A DNA stretch of 40,859 nt, taken from Alphaproteobacteria bacterium (lineage in GTDB: Bacteria > Pseudomonadota > Alphaproteobacteria > Bin65). The notes beneath the pieces are model-generated. The model saw nothing but the letters and a program-made list of their open reading frames with translations. It ran no database searches and was not told the DNA's origin. Where the stretch lies: the NCBI GenBank assembly GCA_021776685.1, contig JAJFFJ010000158.1:1-40859 (forward strand), given 5' to 3'. Shown piece after piece: positions 26,138 to 35,033 of this stretch (the first letter of the stretch is position 1; each line of letters opens with the position of its first letter). The translations under genes and the position numbers were made by a program.

Positions 26138-26470
26138 ATGACGACCATGCGCGAGGCAAAATTTGAGATTGGCCAGGTGGTGAAGCACCGGGTGTACCCG
26201 TTCCGCGGGGTGATTTTCGACGTCGACCCGGAATTCAACAACACCGAGGAATGGTGGGAGTCGATCCCGGAAGATATTCGTCCGCACAAGGAACAGCCCT
26301 ACTATCATCTGTTCGCGGAGAATGAGCAGACCACCTATATCGCCTACGTGTCCGAGCAAAATCTCCTGCCGGACGGAACCGGCAATCCTGTAGCCCATCC
26401 GCAGATCACGGAACTTTTCGGCGACCTGAAAGACGGCTGCTACGAACTGCGCTACCGGCTCGGCAACTAG
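26138..26470 (+). CDS. hspQ: heat shock protein HspQ
   Basis: A 110-residue hemimethylated-DNA-binding/HspQ-family protein. The pattern AKFEIGQVVKHRVYPFRGVIFDVDPEF, EWWESIP, KEQPYYHLFAENEQTTYIAYVSEQNLL is diagnostic. In enterobacteria HspQ is a heat-induced specificity factor that promotes degradation by Lon. GGAGG stands about eight bases before the ATG at 26138; an ATG three codons later is an alternative. It is convergent with the HlyD genes with nine bases between the stops. No heat-shock promoter was recognised. Confidence 0.93.
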   Translation: MTTMREAKFEIGQVVKHRVYPFRGVIFDVDPEFNNTEEWWESIPEDIRPHKEQPYYHLFAENEQTTYIAYVSEQNLLPDGTGNPVAHPQITELFGDLKDGCYELRYRLGN

Positions 26471-26479
26471 GCCGAACGC

Positions 26480-27886
26480 CTAGCGTTCCCGCAGAGATTC
26501 GTTGATGATTTTGGCAATCGGCTCGAAGAGGTAGTCGAGGACTGTCTTCTTGCCTGTCTTGATGTCCACCGAGGCGGTCATGCCCGGAATAATTGGCAGC
26601 CGCCGCCCTTGATAAAGCAGGTGATTGATGTTGGTCCGGATGCGAATCCGGTAGTAGGTCTCGCCTTGTTTCTTGTCGTCGTCGATGGCGTCCGCGCTGA
26701 TATCGATGACCTTGCCTTCCAGGCCGCCATAGATCGAGAAATCATAGGCGCTGAGCTTGACCGTCGCCGCCTGGTTTGGCCGCAGGAAGGCGCGGTCCTT
26801 GGGTTTGATTTTGGCCTCAACCATCAGGGTGTCATCCACCGGGACGATTTCGATAAGCGCCTGGCCGGGCTTAACGACGCCGCCAATGGTGCTGACGCCG
26901 ATCTGCTTGATGATACCGCGCACCGGCGCACGAAGATCGGTCCGGCGCACCCGCTCCTGGCTCGCGCCGATGCTGGGCTCAAGGGCCGCGATCTGGCTCA
27001 GGATAAGAGACAGGTCCTTGCGCACGTCCGCGAGGAAGGCTGCCTTCTTGTCCCGGACTTTTGCTTGTACTTCCCGTAGTGCTGACTGGGAGCGGCGCAC
27101 TGCAATTGTCTCCGTGCGCAGCTGGCCGGATGCCTTGTTGGTCTCGCGGCGGATCTGCTCAAGTTCCGACCGGGATACGGCGCCATTCTTGTAATCGCCT
27201 TCCGTTTCCCGAAGTTCCTGGCGCAGCGACGCCACACGTCGAGTCAGGGTCGATACCTTGCTGCGTGCCTCTGCATATTGCTGGCGGCGCTGGCTGACCT
27301 GCTGCGTCAACACATTCACTTCCGACTTGTGGCGAACCTGCCGGGAGGTAAACAGGCGGCGTTGCTCTGCTGCTTCCCGCGCGGCGTTCTGCAAAACACG
27401 CGGCGGAAAGGCGATGCGTTTGTGACCCTCTGCCTCGGCCCGCAGGCGCGCAGCGGCGGCCCGCAGCGAATAGTATTTCGCCAGCTTTTCACGGAACTGC
27501 GAATCTGAAACCGTGCTGTCGATGCGCATCAGCACCTGGCCACGCTCCACGCGCTGGCCTTCGCGAACCATAATGGCGGCCACAATACCGCCCTCCAAAT
27601 GCTGCACCACTTTGTTCTGGCCGGTTGGGATCACCTTGCCGTCGCCGCGGGTGATTTCGTCCAAAGTGGCGTAGTTGGCCCAGCCGAAAAACACGATCAG
27701 GAAGGCGCCGATCACCAGACACATATAAATACCGAACCGCCGCGCGCCCGCCTTGGCGACCAGGTCGGTGCTGGAGATCATGAATTCCGGATTGCTCAGG
27801 TCAGCGGAATCCGGGCCGAGCGGGCTGCCGGCCGGCCCCACGGCATGGTCCTGGGCTTTTTCTTCCTTGGTTCTGCGGCCGAACAT
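26480..27886 (-). CDS. HlyD-family type I secretion adaptor, second copy
   Basis: A 468-residue periplasmic adaptor. A cytoplasmic tail (1-50) precedes one membrane helix (51-70). Then come the barrel-sandwich half GDGKVIPTGQNKVVQHLEGGIVAAIMVREGQRVERGQ, a long alpha-helical hairpin (about 130-310) and the second half TDLRAPVRGIIKQIGVSTIGGVVKPGQALIEIVP, followed by a beta-barrel and LPIIPGMTASVDIKTGKKTVLDYLFEPI, the HlyD family end signature. It would bridge the ABC exporter and the TolC protein. It starts three bases after the stop of a second, related HlyD gene, so the two are co-translated; the pair probably arose by duplication. Confidence 0.93.
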   Translation of the reverse strand: MFGRRTKEEKAQDHAVGPAGSPLGPDSADLSNPEFMISSTDLVAKAGARRFGIYMCLVIGAFLIVFFGWANYATLDEITRGDGKVIPTGQNKVVQHLEGGIVAAIMVREGQRVERGQVLMRIDSTVSDSQFREKLAKYYSLRAAAARLRAEAEGHKRIAFPPRVLQNAAREAAEQRRLFTSRQVRHKSEVNVLTQQVSQRRQQYAEARSKVSTLTRRVASLRQELRETEGDYKNGAVSRSELEQIRRETNKASGQLRTETIAVRRSQSALREVQAKVRDKKAAFLADVRKDLSLILSQIAALEPSIGASQERVRRTDLRAPVRGIIKQIGVSTIGGVVKPGQALIEIVPVDDTLMVEAKIKPKDRAFLRPNQAATVKLSAYDFSIYGGLEGKVIDISADAIDDDKKQGETYYRIRIRTNINHLLYQGRRLPIIPGMTASVDIKTGKKTVLDYLFEPIAKIINESLRER

Positions 27887-27889
27887 CTC

Positions 27890-29233
27890 TTACTGCTCGA
27901 CCGTAGCGCGATTGTTGCTCTGGCTCTTGGTGATCGGCTTCATGATGTAGTCGAGCACGGATTTTTCCGTCCCCGTCATGATGTTCACTACCGCCGTCAT
28001 GCCAGGGATGATGGGTAGGCGCTTGCCGTTCTTTTCCAGGAAGCTACGTGATGTGCGCACCTGTACCTTGTAGAAGGCATCGTCGGGCCGATTGCTTTCT
28101 TCGATGGTGTCGGCGCTGACGCTGACCACCTTGCCTTTGAGCCCGCCATAGATCGCGTAGTCATAGGCGGTAATCTTTATCACTGCTGCCTGACCAATCT
28201 TCAGGAAGGCGCGGTCCGACGGGCGGATTTTGGCTTCGATCAGCAGCGAATCTTCCAGCGGGACGATTTCCACAAGCGGTTCGCCGGGCTTGACCACGCC
28301 ACCCCGTGTACTGATCCGCAGCTGTTTTATGGTGCCGCGTACCGGAGAACGGACTTCCGTACGGCTGACCTCGAAGTAAAGCTGCCGCATCCGCTGCTCA
28401 AGCTCGGACATCTTGCTGCGCACTTCGGTCAGTTCCTGCAGCACCTTTGAGCGGCTTTCATTGCGCTTGTCCTGAACCTTCTGGCGGGATTCGCGGATGC
28501 CTGCCTGATAGCGCGGAATTTTCAACGACTCGGTGCGGTGCTCGCCGCGCGCGTCACTCAGATCGCGTTGCAGGCGCAGAAATTCCAGTCTCGATACCGC
28601 CCCACGCTGCACCATCGGCCTGGCGCGGGCGACTTCAGCAGACAAGGATGCCACCCGTTTGGTCATGCTCGCTACCATGCTGCGCTGTTCTTTCAGCAAC
28701 TGTTCGCGCTGCCGCAATTGCTGGCGCAGGACGCCCAGTTCCGCTTCCACTTGCAATCGGCGGGTGCGGAAGACATTGCGCTGCTGGTTGGCGAATTTCG
28801 GCGCCTCGCGCAATACGGTGCGGGTGAACTTGATTTTCTTTCTACCCTTCGCCTGTGCCTCCAGGCGTGACGACCGGGCGGAGAGACTCAGATATTCCGA
28901 CCGCTTCTCTTCATAATCCGCTTTGCCGTCACGATTCTGAATGCGCAGCAAGACTTGGCCGGCTTTGACGATGTCGCCTTCTTTGACGAGGATCGCGGTG
29001 ACGATGCCACCGCGAATATGCTGCACGATCTGGTTCTGGCGGGACGGGATCACTTTGCCTTCGCCTTTGGTGACTTCCGGCAGGTTGGTCATCGACGCCC
29101 AGATCACGAACATCGCGAGCAGGGCGCCGATCAGGATAAGCCCCCACTTGGCGAGCTTGTGGGGTCGGCTGATCTGCGCAGCTGTCAGGTCCGACACCAG
29201 GTCCATATCATCGCGATGGCGCATGAGATCCAT
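27890..29233 (-). CDS. HlyD-family type I secretion adaptor, first copy
   Basis: A 447-residue adaptor with a short tail, a membrane helix (about 30-48), the lipoyl-like half GEGKVIPSRQNQIVQHIRGGIVTAILVKEGD, a long coiled-coil hairpin (about 110-295) and RSPVRGTIKQLRISTRGGVVKPGEPLVEIVP. It ends with LPIIPGMTAVVNIMTGTEKSVLDYIMKPI. It is collinear with the following HlyD gene yet clearly diverged, especially in the hairpin. Seventeen bases separate it from the exporter gene, with GGCGGA as its ribosome site. Most type I systems have one adaptor gene, so two may form a mixed complex or serve different states. Confidence 0.93.
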   Translation of the reverse strand: MDLMRHRDDMDLVSDLTAAQISRPHKLAKWGLILIGALLAMFVIWASMTNLPEVTKGEGKVIPSRQNQIVQHIRGGIVTAILVKEGDIVKAGQVLLRIQNRDGKADYEEKRSEYLSLSARSSRLEAQAKGRKKIKFTRTVLREAPKFANQQRNVFRTRRLQVEAELGVLRQQLRQREQLLKEQRSMVASMTKRVASLSAEVARARPMVQRGAVSRLEFLRLQRDLSDARGEHRTESLKIPRYQAGIRESRQKVQDKRNESRSKVLQELTEVRSKMSELEQRMRQLYFEVSRTEVRSPVRGTIKQLRISTRGGVVKPGEPLVEIVPLEDSLLIEAKIRPSDRAFLKIGQAAVIKITAYDYAIYGGLKGKVVSVSADTIEESNRPDDAFYKVQVRTSRSFLEKNGKRLPIIPGMTAVVNIMTGTEKSVLDYIMKPITKSQSNNRATVEQ

Positions 29234-29250
29234 TGGGGGTTTCCGCCGGA

Positions 29251-32200
29251 TCAGTCTGTCGCGCCGCGGATCTGTCCGCGCGCAAGCGTCTCGATGACAC
29301 TGTCGCGCGGTCCGTCCGCCACGACCCTGCCGCCATCCATGACGATCAGGCGGTCCACCAGGGTCAGCAGCGAGACCCGCTGGGTGACCACAATCAGCGT
29401 CCGGCCTTCCAATGTCTCTTTCAGGCGCGAGATGAACCAGTCCTCGGATCCCTTGTCCATGGCGCTGGTCGGCTCATCCAGGATCAGGATCGACGGGTCG
29501 CGAACCAGCGCACGTGCGATCGCGATCGACTGGCGTTGACCACCGGACAGGTTTTCACCGCGCTCGCCCACCTGAAGGTCGAACCCGTGCGGGTGCTTGC
29601 TGATGAAGCTGTCCACGCCGGAGATACGCGCGGCGCGAAGGATCGCCGCGTCGTCCACATAGGGCGCGCCCATGGCGATGTTGTCTTTCACCGATCCGAA
29701 AAACAGGAAAATGTCCTGAGCCACATAGCCGATGTTGCGGCGAAGGTCGGCCGGGTCGACCTGTTTGATATCCGTGCCGTCGATGCGAATTGACCCTTCC
29801 CCTGGCGGATAGAGGCCCAGGATCAGCTTCTCGATGGTGCTCTTGCCCGACCCGATCTTGCCGATGACGCCCACACGTTCACCGGGCTTGATGGCGAAGG
29901 AGGCGTTCTCGACTGCAAGGATTTCCTGGTTGGGGTAGGTAAAGGAAACGTCGCGGAATTCGATGGCGCCACGGAGATTTGGGCGGTGAACGAATTGTTT
30001 CCCGGCCGGCCGTTCGATCGGCATGTTCATGACATTGTCGAGGGTTCTGAGCGACACCATCGACTGGTTGAAGCGAGTGAGGATACCCGCCACCTGGCTG
30101 AGCGGCGCCATGGCGCGGCCGGTCAGGATTGTGCAGGCGATCAGCGCGCCCACGGTCAGCTCGCCGTCGAAAATCAGGAAGACGCCAACGATGACAACGG
30201 CGATGGTGGTCAGCTGGGTTGTCAGCGACGTCAGGAACATGGCCAGTTGGGAGAGCGAGCGCGCTTTCTTGGAACTCTTCGAAGTCATGCCAACGAAGCG
30301 TTCCCAGTTGCGCTGCGTGCGGCCTTCAGCGCCCAGGCTCTTGATCGTTTCGAGACCGACGATGCTTTCCACAAGCAGCGCGTGCTTCTGCGCAGATTCC
30401 CGTGCCGTCTTGGCAACAACTTTGGTCAGCGGCAGTTGCAGGATCAGGCCCGCACCAATCACGACAGGCACCGCCGCAAGGGGCACAAAGCCCACCGGTC
30501 CACCAATCATGAAGACCACGCCGATAAAGAGAATGATGAAGGGCAGGTCGACCAAAGCCACCAGAGTGGCGGAGGTAAAGAAGTCGCGAAGTGTTTCAAA
30601 CTCGCGCAACTGGTTGGCAAATGCGCCGGCGGAGGCCGGCCGGGCGCCCATCTGGATGCCCAGGATCTGTTGGAAGATTGTGCTCGCCATGATGACGTCT
30701 GCGGACTGTCCGGCGGTATCGACGAAATAGGCACGCAGGTTTCGCAGTATGAATTCAAACGCAAAGATTGTGAGTACACCGAGCACAAGGACCCACAAGG
30801 TTTCATGCGCCTTTGTCGGCACGACCCGGTCATAGACGTTCATCACGAACAATGGGGTCGCCAGTGCAAACAGGTTGATGAACAGCGCGGCGACGATCAC
30901 TTGGGCGTAGATGCGCCAGAATTTGGCCAGCGTGCCCCAGAACCAGCTCTTGGTCGGTTTGATCTCTGTGGCTTCAGAGCGAGCATCGAACTGAAACTCG
31001 GGCCGGGCAAAGATGGTGTAGCCGGTATAGCGGGCCTTGAGCTGTTCCACCGGAACTTCGCTGATGCCGTGCCCGGATTCGGGCATGATGACATGGGCCG
31101 TCTTCTTGTCCTTGAGGCGCACCAGGACACAGGCTTTGGAATCGCCCAACAGCAGGACGGCCGGGAGTGATAGATCGGAGACATCGTCGAGATCGCGCTT
31201 GACGATGCGGGCGGAAAGGTCAGCGCGGGCGGCTGCACGCAGGAACAACTCCGGCGTCAGCCGGTCGTTGACCAACGGCAGGCCTGCCGTCAGGGCTTCC
31301 GCAGAATGGGGCCGTTCGAAAATCGCCGTCAGAACGACCAGCGAATCCAGCAGCGGGTCGTCTCGCCGGGACAAGCCTGCCGGCAGGCGCCAGGCGGCCC
31401 CAGGTGCTGCTGCTGGCGCATCGGGTGGCGGCGCCGGTGTATTCAGGTTCAGGGTTTCAGGGCCAGGCGCGGCACCTTGGGGTGGCAGCGCCTGGTCCAT
31501 TGTTAGCTCAATCGGGCCGCCGCCATTGTCCAGGGCAGGGCCGGCGGCAGGCGGTATGGGCTGTTGCGGAGGGGCAGGGCGCGCATTTGGAGCCGTCGCG
31601 GGCTGCGCGTGCTCATCCGGGACTCTTGCTTGCGCCGGCGGTTGCGCGGGCCGGCCCATCAGGCTCGGTGGCGGGGTCCTGCGTATCTCGGCAAACCTCG
31701 GATCGTTTTGCGGGTTTGCTTGGGCAGCGGCGCCTGCTCCCTGTGTTGGCGGCGGTACTGCCGCGGGTGACTGGCCCTGCATAGAAGGATTGGCGGCGGC
31801 AGCCGGTTGTGCTGATTGCGTTGAGCCTGCTGCGCGCGGCCCAGTTGGTGCGCTCGCTTGCGTCTGGCTGAATTCGTCGTCTTCTCGCCCACCCAGGGCG
31901 ATGGGCTGGATATTGGCCGTCCGTGGTGCGGCTGCGCGCTGTGCTGGCGCTGCAACAACGGCTGGTCGGCCCCCGGGGGCCGCGGGAGAAGGGCTGGGCT
32001 GTATGGCAGCGCGTGCGGCCTGGGGGTTGGCCATTGCGGCATTGGCCGCCGGCCGGGGAGGTTGCGCTACGTGAATTGGGGGAGGCGCCGATGCGGATGG
32101 CGCCGCGGGTCTTGGGGGCGGGGCAGCCGTCGGGCCACCCACCGTGGTGTCGGTCGGTGCGCCGGCGGGTTTGAGCCTGATTGGCGGCCCTGCATAGTCT

Positions 32201-32397
32201 GAGGAAGGCGCCAGGGGCGATGGTGCGGGCGCAGACGGAGACGCCCCACCCGCCAATTGGCGCATGGGGTGTCCGGCACCAGGCGGCGGCGCATTTGGAA
32301 TTGGCGCAGGCTGTCCGCTGAAATTGCCAGAAAACTCACCTGCCGGCCCAGGCGCCGGGGGAGAGTCGCTGTTGTTTTTTTTCGACTTCCAAAACAA
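29251..32397 (-). CDS. LapB-like type I secretion ABC exporter with Pro/Ala-rich N-terminus
   Basis: A 1048-residue exporter. About 340 residues of Pro/Ala/Gln-rich, probably unfolded sequence come first, then a C39-like domain (about 345-470) without the catalytic Cys, as in exporters of uncleaved substrates. Membrane helices lie in about 490-790, and the ATPase domain in about 809-1048: Walker A GKIGSGKST (Lys852), Q-loop AQDIFLF, signature LSGGQRQ and Walker B ILILDEPTSAMD. The H-loop His is replaced by Gln1006 (VVTQRVSLL). The start is TTG with GGAGGAG ten bases upstream. The two HlyD genes follow, and the likely substrate is the giant adhesin encoded downstream of the divergent tolC-like gene. 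Confidence 0.93.
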   Translation of the reverse strand: MFWKSKKNNSDSPPAPGPAGEFSGNFSGQPAPIPNAPPPGAGHPMRQLAGGASPSAPAPSPLAPSSDYAGPPIRLKPAGAPTDTTVGGPTAAPPPRPAAPSASAPPPIHVAQPPRPAANAAMANPQAARAAIQPSPSPAAPGGRPAVVAAPAQRAAAPRTANIQPIALGGREDDEFSQTQASAPTGPRAAGSTQSAQPAAAANPSMQGQSPAAVPPPTQGAGAAAQANPQNDPRFAEIRRTPPPSLMGRPAQPPAQARVPDEHAQPATAPNARPAPPQQPIPPAAGPALDNGGGPIELTMDQALPPQGAAPGPETLNLNTPAPPPDAPAAAPGAAWRLPAGLSRRDDPLLDSLVVLTAIFERPHSAEALTAGLPLVNDRLTPELFLRAAARADLSARIVKRDLDDVSDLSLPAVLLLGDSKACVLVRLKDKKTAHVIMPESGHGISEVPVEQLKARYTGYTIFARPEFQFDARSEATEIKPTKSWFWGTLAKFWRIYAQVIVAALFINLFALATPLFVMNVYDRVVPTKAHETLWVLVLGVLTIFAFEFILRNLRAYFVDTAGQSADVIMASTIFQQILGIQMGARPASAGAFANQLREFETLRDFFTSATLVALVDLPFIILFIGVVFMIGGPVGFVPLAAVPVVIGAGLILQLPLTKVVAKTARESAQKHALLVESIVGLETIKSLGAEGRTQRNWERFVGMTSKSSKKARSLSQLAMFLTSLTTQLTTIAVVIVGVFLIFDGELTVGALIACTILTGRAMAPLSQVAGILTRFNQSMVSLRTLDNVMNMPIERPAGKQFVHRPNLRGAIEFRDVSFTYPNQEILAVENASFAIKPGERVGVIGKIGSGKSTIEKLILGLYPPGEGSIRIDGTDIKQVDPADLRRNIGYVAQDIFLFFGSVKDNIAMGAPYVDDAAILRAARISGVDSFISKHPHGFDLQVGERGENLSGGQRQSIAIARALVRDPSILILDEPTSAMDKGSEDWFISRLKETLEGRTLIVVTQRVSLLTLVDRLIVMDGGRVVADGPRDSVIETLARGQIRGATD

Positions 32398-33105
32398 AGC
32401 GGCGGAACTCCTCCGAATTCATCCGGTTAATCTATTGATTCTAGCAGATTGCTCTACGCAGTCCAAATAATCAATGCGTCTTATTTTGACACTACTGGCA
32501 AAAATTGCATTTGATTACATGAATGCGTCGGCGCTGGCTGCCCTTTGCGGTTTTGTTGGGCGAAGTGTGACCGCGCGGGGTTAAGAACGCGTTTATGTTT
32601 ACGTAGCTGATGGCAAAATTATGCCTGAATTTTAACGCGCACCCTGGCTTTGTTTCACTGGGCTACCAGCGCGAACAGGATGCAGCGCACTCAGATTTTT
32701 CCGCCTGAACGGGCAACAGCAGCCATGGCCGAGCCAAGTGATGTATAGTGTGTTTGCTTTATGTTTATATTAACCATATTTCCTTATGGTAAACCTTTAC
32801 TGATTATTTACTTGTAAAAGATATCGAGAGCATGCAATGTGCAAGAGCAAATGTGAGTATGTGTTTTTCCATAAATTCGTTTGGTCATATTTGTTGCTTG
32901 AAGACCCGATTGCTTGGCGCTGTATGCACAGGTGGCCGCTGTGTCGTTGTTGAATGGTTCATCAACGCCAGATTGGGTTGAAAATTGCCGGCGGCCTGAA
33001 GATGTTTGGCCGTCCTGGGGATTCACAAAGCGGACTCTCTGTCATATGGTGGAGACGACGCACGGAAGGCGAATGGGAATGACAGGCACCAGCGGGAACA
33101 CCCAC
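32398..33105. other. 708-base gap between the divergent exporter and tolC-like genes
   Basis: No protein gene is supported. The middle (about 32460-32900) is much poorer in GC than its surroundings, as expected for a regulated promoter region. It holds an inverted repeat with TTAACCAT at 32770, a TTAA-N7-TTTA near-match to the CtrA box at 32581, and the leader of the tolC-like gene. An in-frame extension of that gene up to 32914 has no family similarity. Confidence 0.55.
32770..32793. promoter_or_regulatory. inverted repeat with CtrA-like TTAACCAT half-site
   Basis: TTAACCATA (32770-32778) and TATGGTAAA (32785-32793) are reverse complements at eight of nine positions around TTTCCT. The left arm contains TTAACCAT, the reported CtrA half-site, and its first 12 bases TTAACCATATTT also occur at 13440 in the rpfF region. 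Confidence 0.5.
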
Positions 33106-34578
33106 ATGCGCATTCAATCGGTTATCAAGGCGTCGGCGGTTGCCGCGACCATCGCTTTGGCGGCAGGCCTTGCCGGGACGGCGGGAGCACTGACCCTGAA
33201 GGAAGCGGTCCAGCGTGCGATCACGACCCATCCTGAGGTGGGCGCTATCCGGGCCAACCGGCGGGCGATCGAACAAGAGCTTCGACAGGCGCGGGGTCAG
33301 TATCTGCCGTCCATCGACGCACGGGGCGCCTTCGGCCATGAGTTCAGCAATAATCCGACAACGCGGGGACGCGCGGGCCGGACCAACGGCGAAAGCGGCT
33401 GGATAGATATGAACCGCTTCGAGGCGGGCGTCAGCTTGCGTCAGCTGGTTTATGATGGCCTCGGCACCGTGTATGACATCAGGCGTCAGCAAGGCCGGGC
33501 TGAATCGGCGCAATACAGAGTCGCTGATACAGCCCAGGCGATTGGGCTCCGTGCAGTCGAGGCGTTCCTCGAGGTTCAGCGCACACGGCTGATTATCGCA
33601 ATTGCCGAGCGCAATGTGAAAATCCACGAACAGATCCTGCAGCGTGTGCGGGCCCGGTCCACAAGTGGCCGCGGACCGCGGTCGGACGTCGACCAGGCGC
33701 TGGCGCGTGTGGCTGCGCAGAAGGCTGCGCTGGCCCAGGCGCGGGGCCGTTTTGAAGATGCGATTGCCGCCTACATCCAGGCTGTTGGCGAGAAGCCGCC
33801 GGCATCCCTGACCAGCGTGGCCGCGCCCGAGAGTGACCTTCCGTCCAATATTGACGAGGCTGTTGCCATGTCGCGGGAGAAGGCTCCGTCGATCATGGCG
33901 GCGGCGGCTGACATCCGTTCCGCGGCTGCTGCCGTGGGTGTGGCCGATTCCCGATTCATGCCAACTGTGACGATCGAAGCATCCTACAACTGGCTCTATA
34001 ACGTGGACGGTGTTCGCGGTCCGAATCAGGAATTTATCGCCATGGTTGTGGGTCGGTGGAATCTGTATCGGGGCGGCATCGACCTTGCCCGCCGCCGGGA
34101 AGCGGTCCACCGCATGTTTGAGGCGCGCAACAATCTGGGCCGGACCCAGCGCGAAGTCGCCCAGCAGGTGCGCCAGTCCTGGAATGCTCTGAATGCTGCA
34201 CGCGAGCGTCGGGTGGCGATTCGCCAGCAACTGGCGGCCAATTCACGTGTCCGGGTGGCCTATTCCCGCCAATTTGACCGTGGTCGCCGCACATTGCTTG
34301 ATCTCCTGGACATCCAGAACGAAATCTTCACCAGCGAAACCGCGCTGATTACTGAAGAGTTCACCATCAAGTTCGGCGTCTATCGCGTCCTCGCCACCAT
34401 GGGCATCCTGGTGCAGAAGATGGGCCTGAAATTGCCAGTGGAGGCAACCCGGGCTCCGGCACGTACATTCTTCAAGGACATTGCAGACGGTGACCAGTTC
34501 GCCAAACAGAAGGGCGTTGGCCGTGATACCAGAGGTATCATCCGCTCAAACACCCGCTGGCCCCGTTCGCGCCCCTAG
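33106..34578 (+). CDS. TolC-family outer-membrane protein of the type I system
   Basis: A 490-residue outer-membrane efflux protein. A signal peptide (MRIQSVIKASAVAATIALA to about residue 28) is followed by two TolC repeats: LTLKEAVQRAITTHPEVGAIRANRRAIEQ with ARGQYLPSIDARG, and NIDEAVAMSREKAPSIMAAAADI with ADSRFMPTVTIEASY. Both repeats have the expected long helices. The ATG at 33106 places the signal peptide at the very N-terminus, with GGGAA eight bases upstream; ATGs at 33073 and 33079 are alternatives. It is divergent from the exporter operon and upstream of the adhesin, and would be the outer-membrane exit channel (LapE-like). Confidence 0.9.
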   Translation: MRIQSVIKASAVAATIALAAGLAGTAGALTLKEAVQRAITTHPEVGAIRANRRAIEQELRQARGQYLPSIDARGAFGHEFSNNPTTRGRAGRTNGESGWIDMNRFEAGVSLRQLVYDGLGTVYDIRRQQGRAESAQYRVADTAQAIGLRAVEAFLEVQRTRLIIAIAERNVKIHEQILQRVRARSTSGRGPRSDVDQALARVAAQKAALAQARGRFEDAIAAYIQAVGEKPPASLTSVAAPESDLPSNIDEAVAMSREKAPSIMAAAADIRSAAAAVGVADSRFMPTVTIEASYNWLYNVDGVRGPNQEFIAMVVGRWNLYRGGIDLARRREAVHRMFEARNNLGRTQREVAQQVRQSWNALNAARERRVAIRQQLAANSRVRVAYSRQFDRGRRTLLDLLDIQNEIFTSETALITEEFTIKFGVYRVLATMGILVQKMGLKLPVEATRAPARTFFKDIADGDQFAKQKGVGRDTRGIIRSNTRWPRSRP

Positions 34579-35033
34579 AAAGGCGCACCCCCGGACAGTT
34601 GGAAAGGCCGCTGGCTTAACCAATTAACCCGATATTTCTTGATTTTGCGGCGCACTTTCTTCATGGTGCGCCGCAGTCATCTTCAGGGTTACCGCGACAC
34701 CCTCTGCGGCAACCAAGTTCCTGAAGAAACCGGAGGCCTCTCACCGAGGCCGCCATCGCAGGCGCCCCAACCGCGAACAGGATGCGGGAGGGCGGTCACC
34801 CCTAAAGGCACAGGGGACAGACCGGGGCGGCAGCGATGGCTCAAAAGCAGACACAGCAAATTCAGCTACCCGGGCGCGCCGTAGGTGCGCACCGTGGTTT
34901 TTGCTGTGCGCCTGCCGCCAGCCACACACCCTTTGACATCGAATTGAACCCGCGGGTTGGCATCATTGCCGGCCGCACCGTCCGCGTGGCCTGAAACCGC
35001 CACGCAGACGCTCATTGAGTAAAAGGAAACGTC
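34579..35033 (+). other. 455-base gap ahead of the adhesin gene
   Basis: No gene is supported. It begins with TTAACC repeated at 34616 and 34624 and a strong hairpin (34646-34675). Further hairpins are GGCCTC/GAGGCC (34735-34751) and CCCCT/AGGGG near 34800. A perfect 12-bp palindrome, AACCCGCGGGTT, lies at 34947-34958 close to a TTGACA (34933-34938) that lacks a good -10 partner. AAAAGGAAA precedes the adhesin ATG by 5 bases. Confidence 0.5.
34646..34675 (+). terminator. hairpin downstream of the tolC-like gene
   Basis: TGCGGCGCAC (34646-34655) pairs perfectly with GTGCGCCGCA (34666-34675) over a ten-base loop, 68 bases after the stop. GTCATCTT follows instead of a U-run. It probably ends or attenuates transcription between the tolC-like and adhesin genes. 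Confidence 0.55.

Noticed and set aside
31360-32340. The Pro/Ala-rich region as a frameshift artefact
   Set aside because: The frame is continuous from a strong ribosome site into the C39-like domain, and the opening residues (FWKSKKNN) look like a genuine N-terminus.
32914-33105. N-terminal extension of the tolC-like protein
   Set aside because: It would bury the signal peptide about 65 residues inside the protein and has no similarity to the family.
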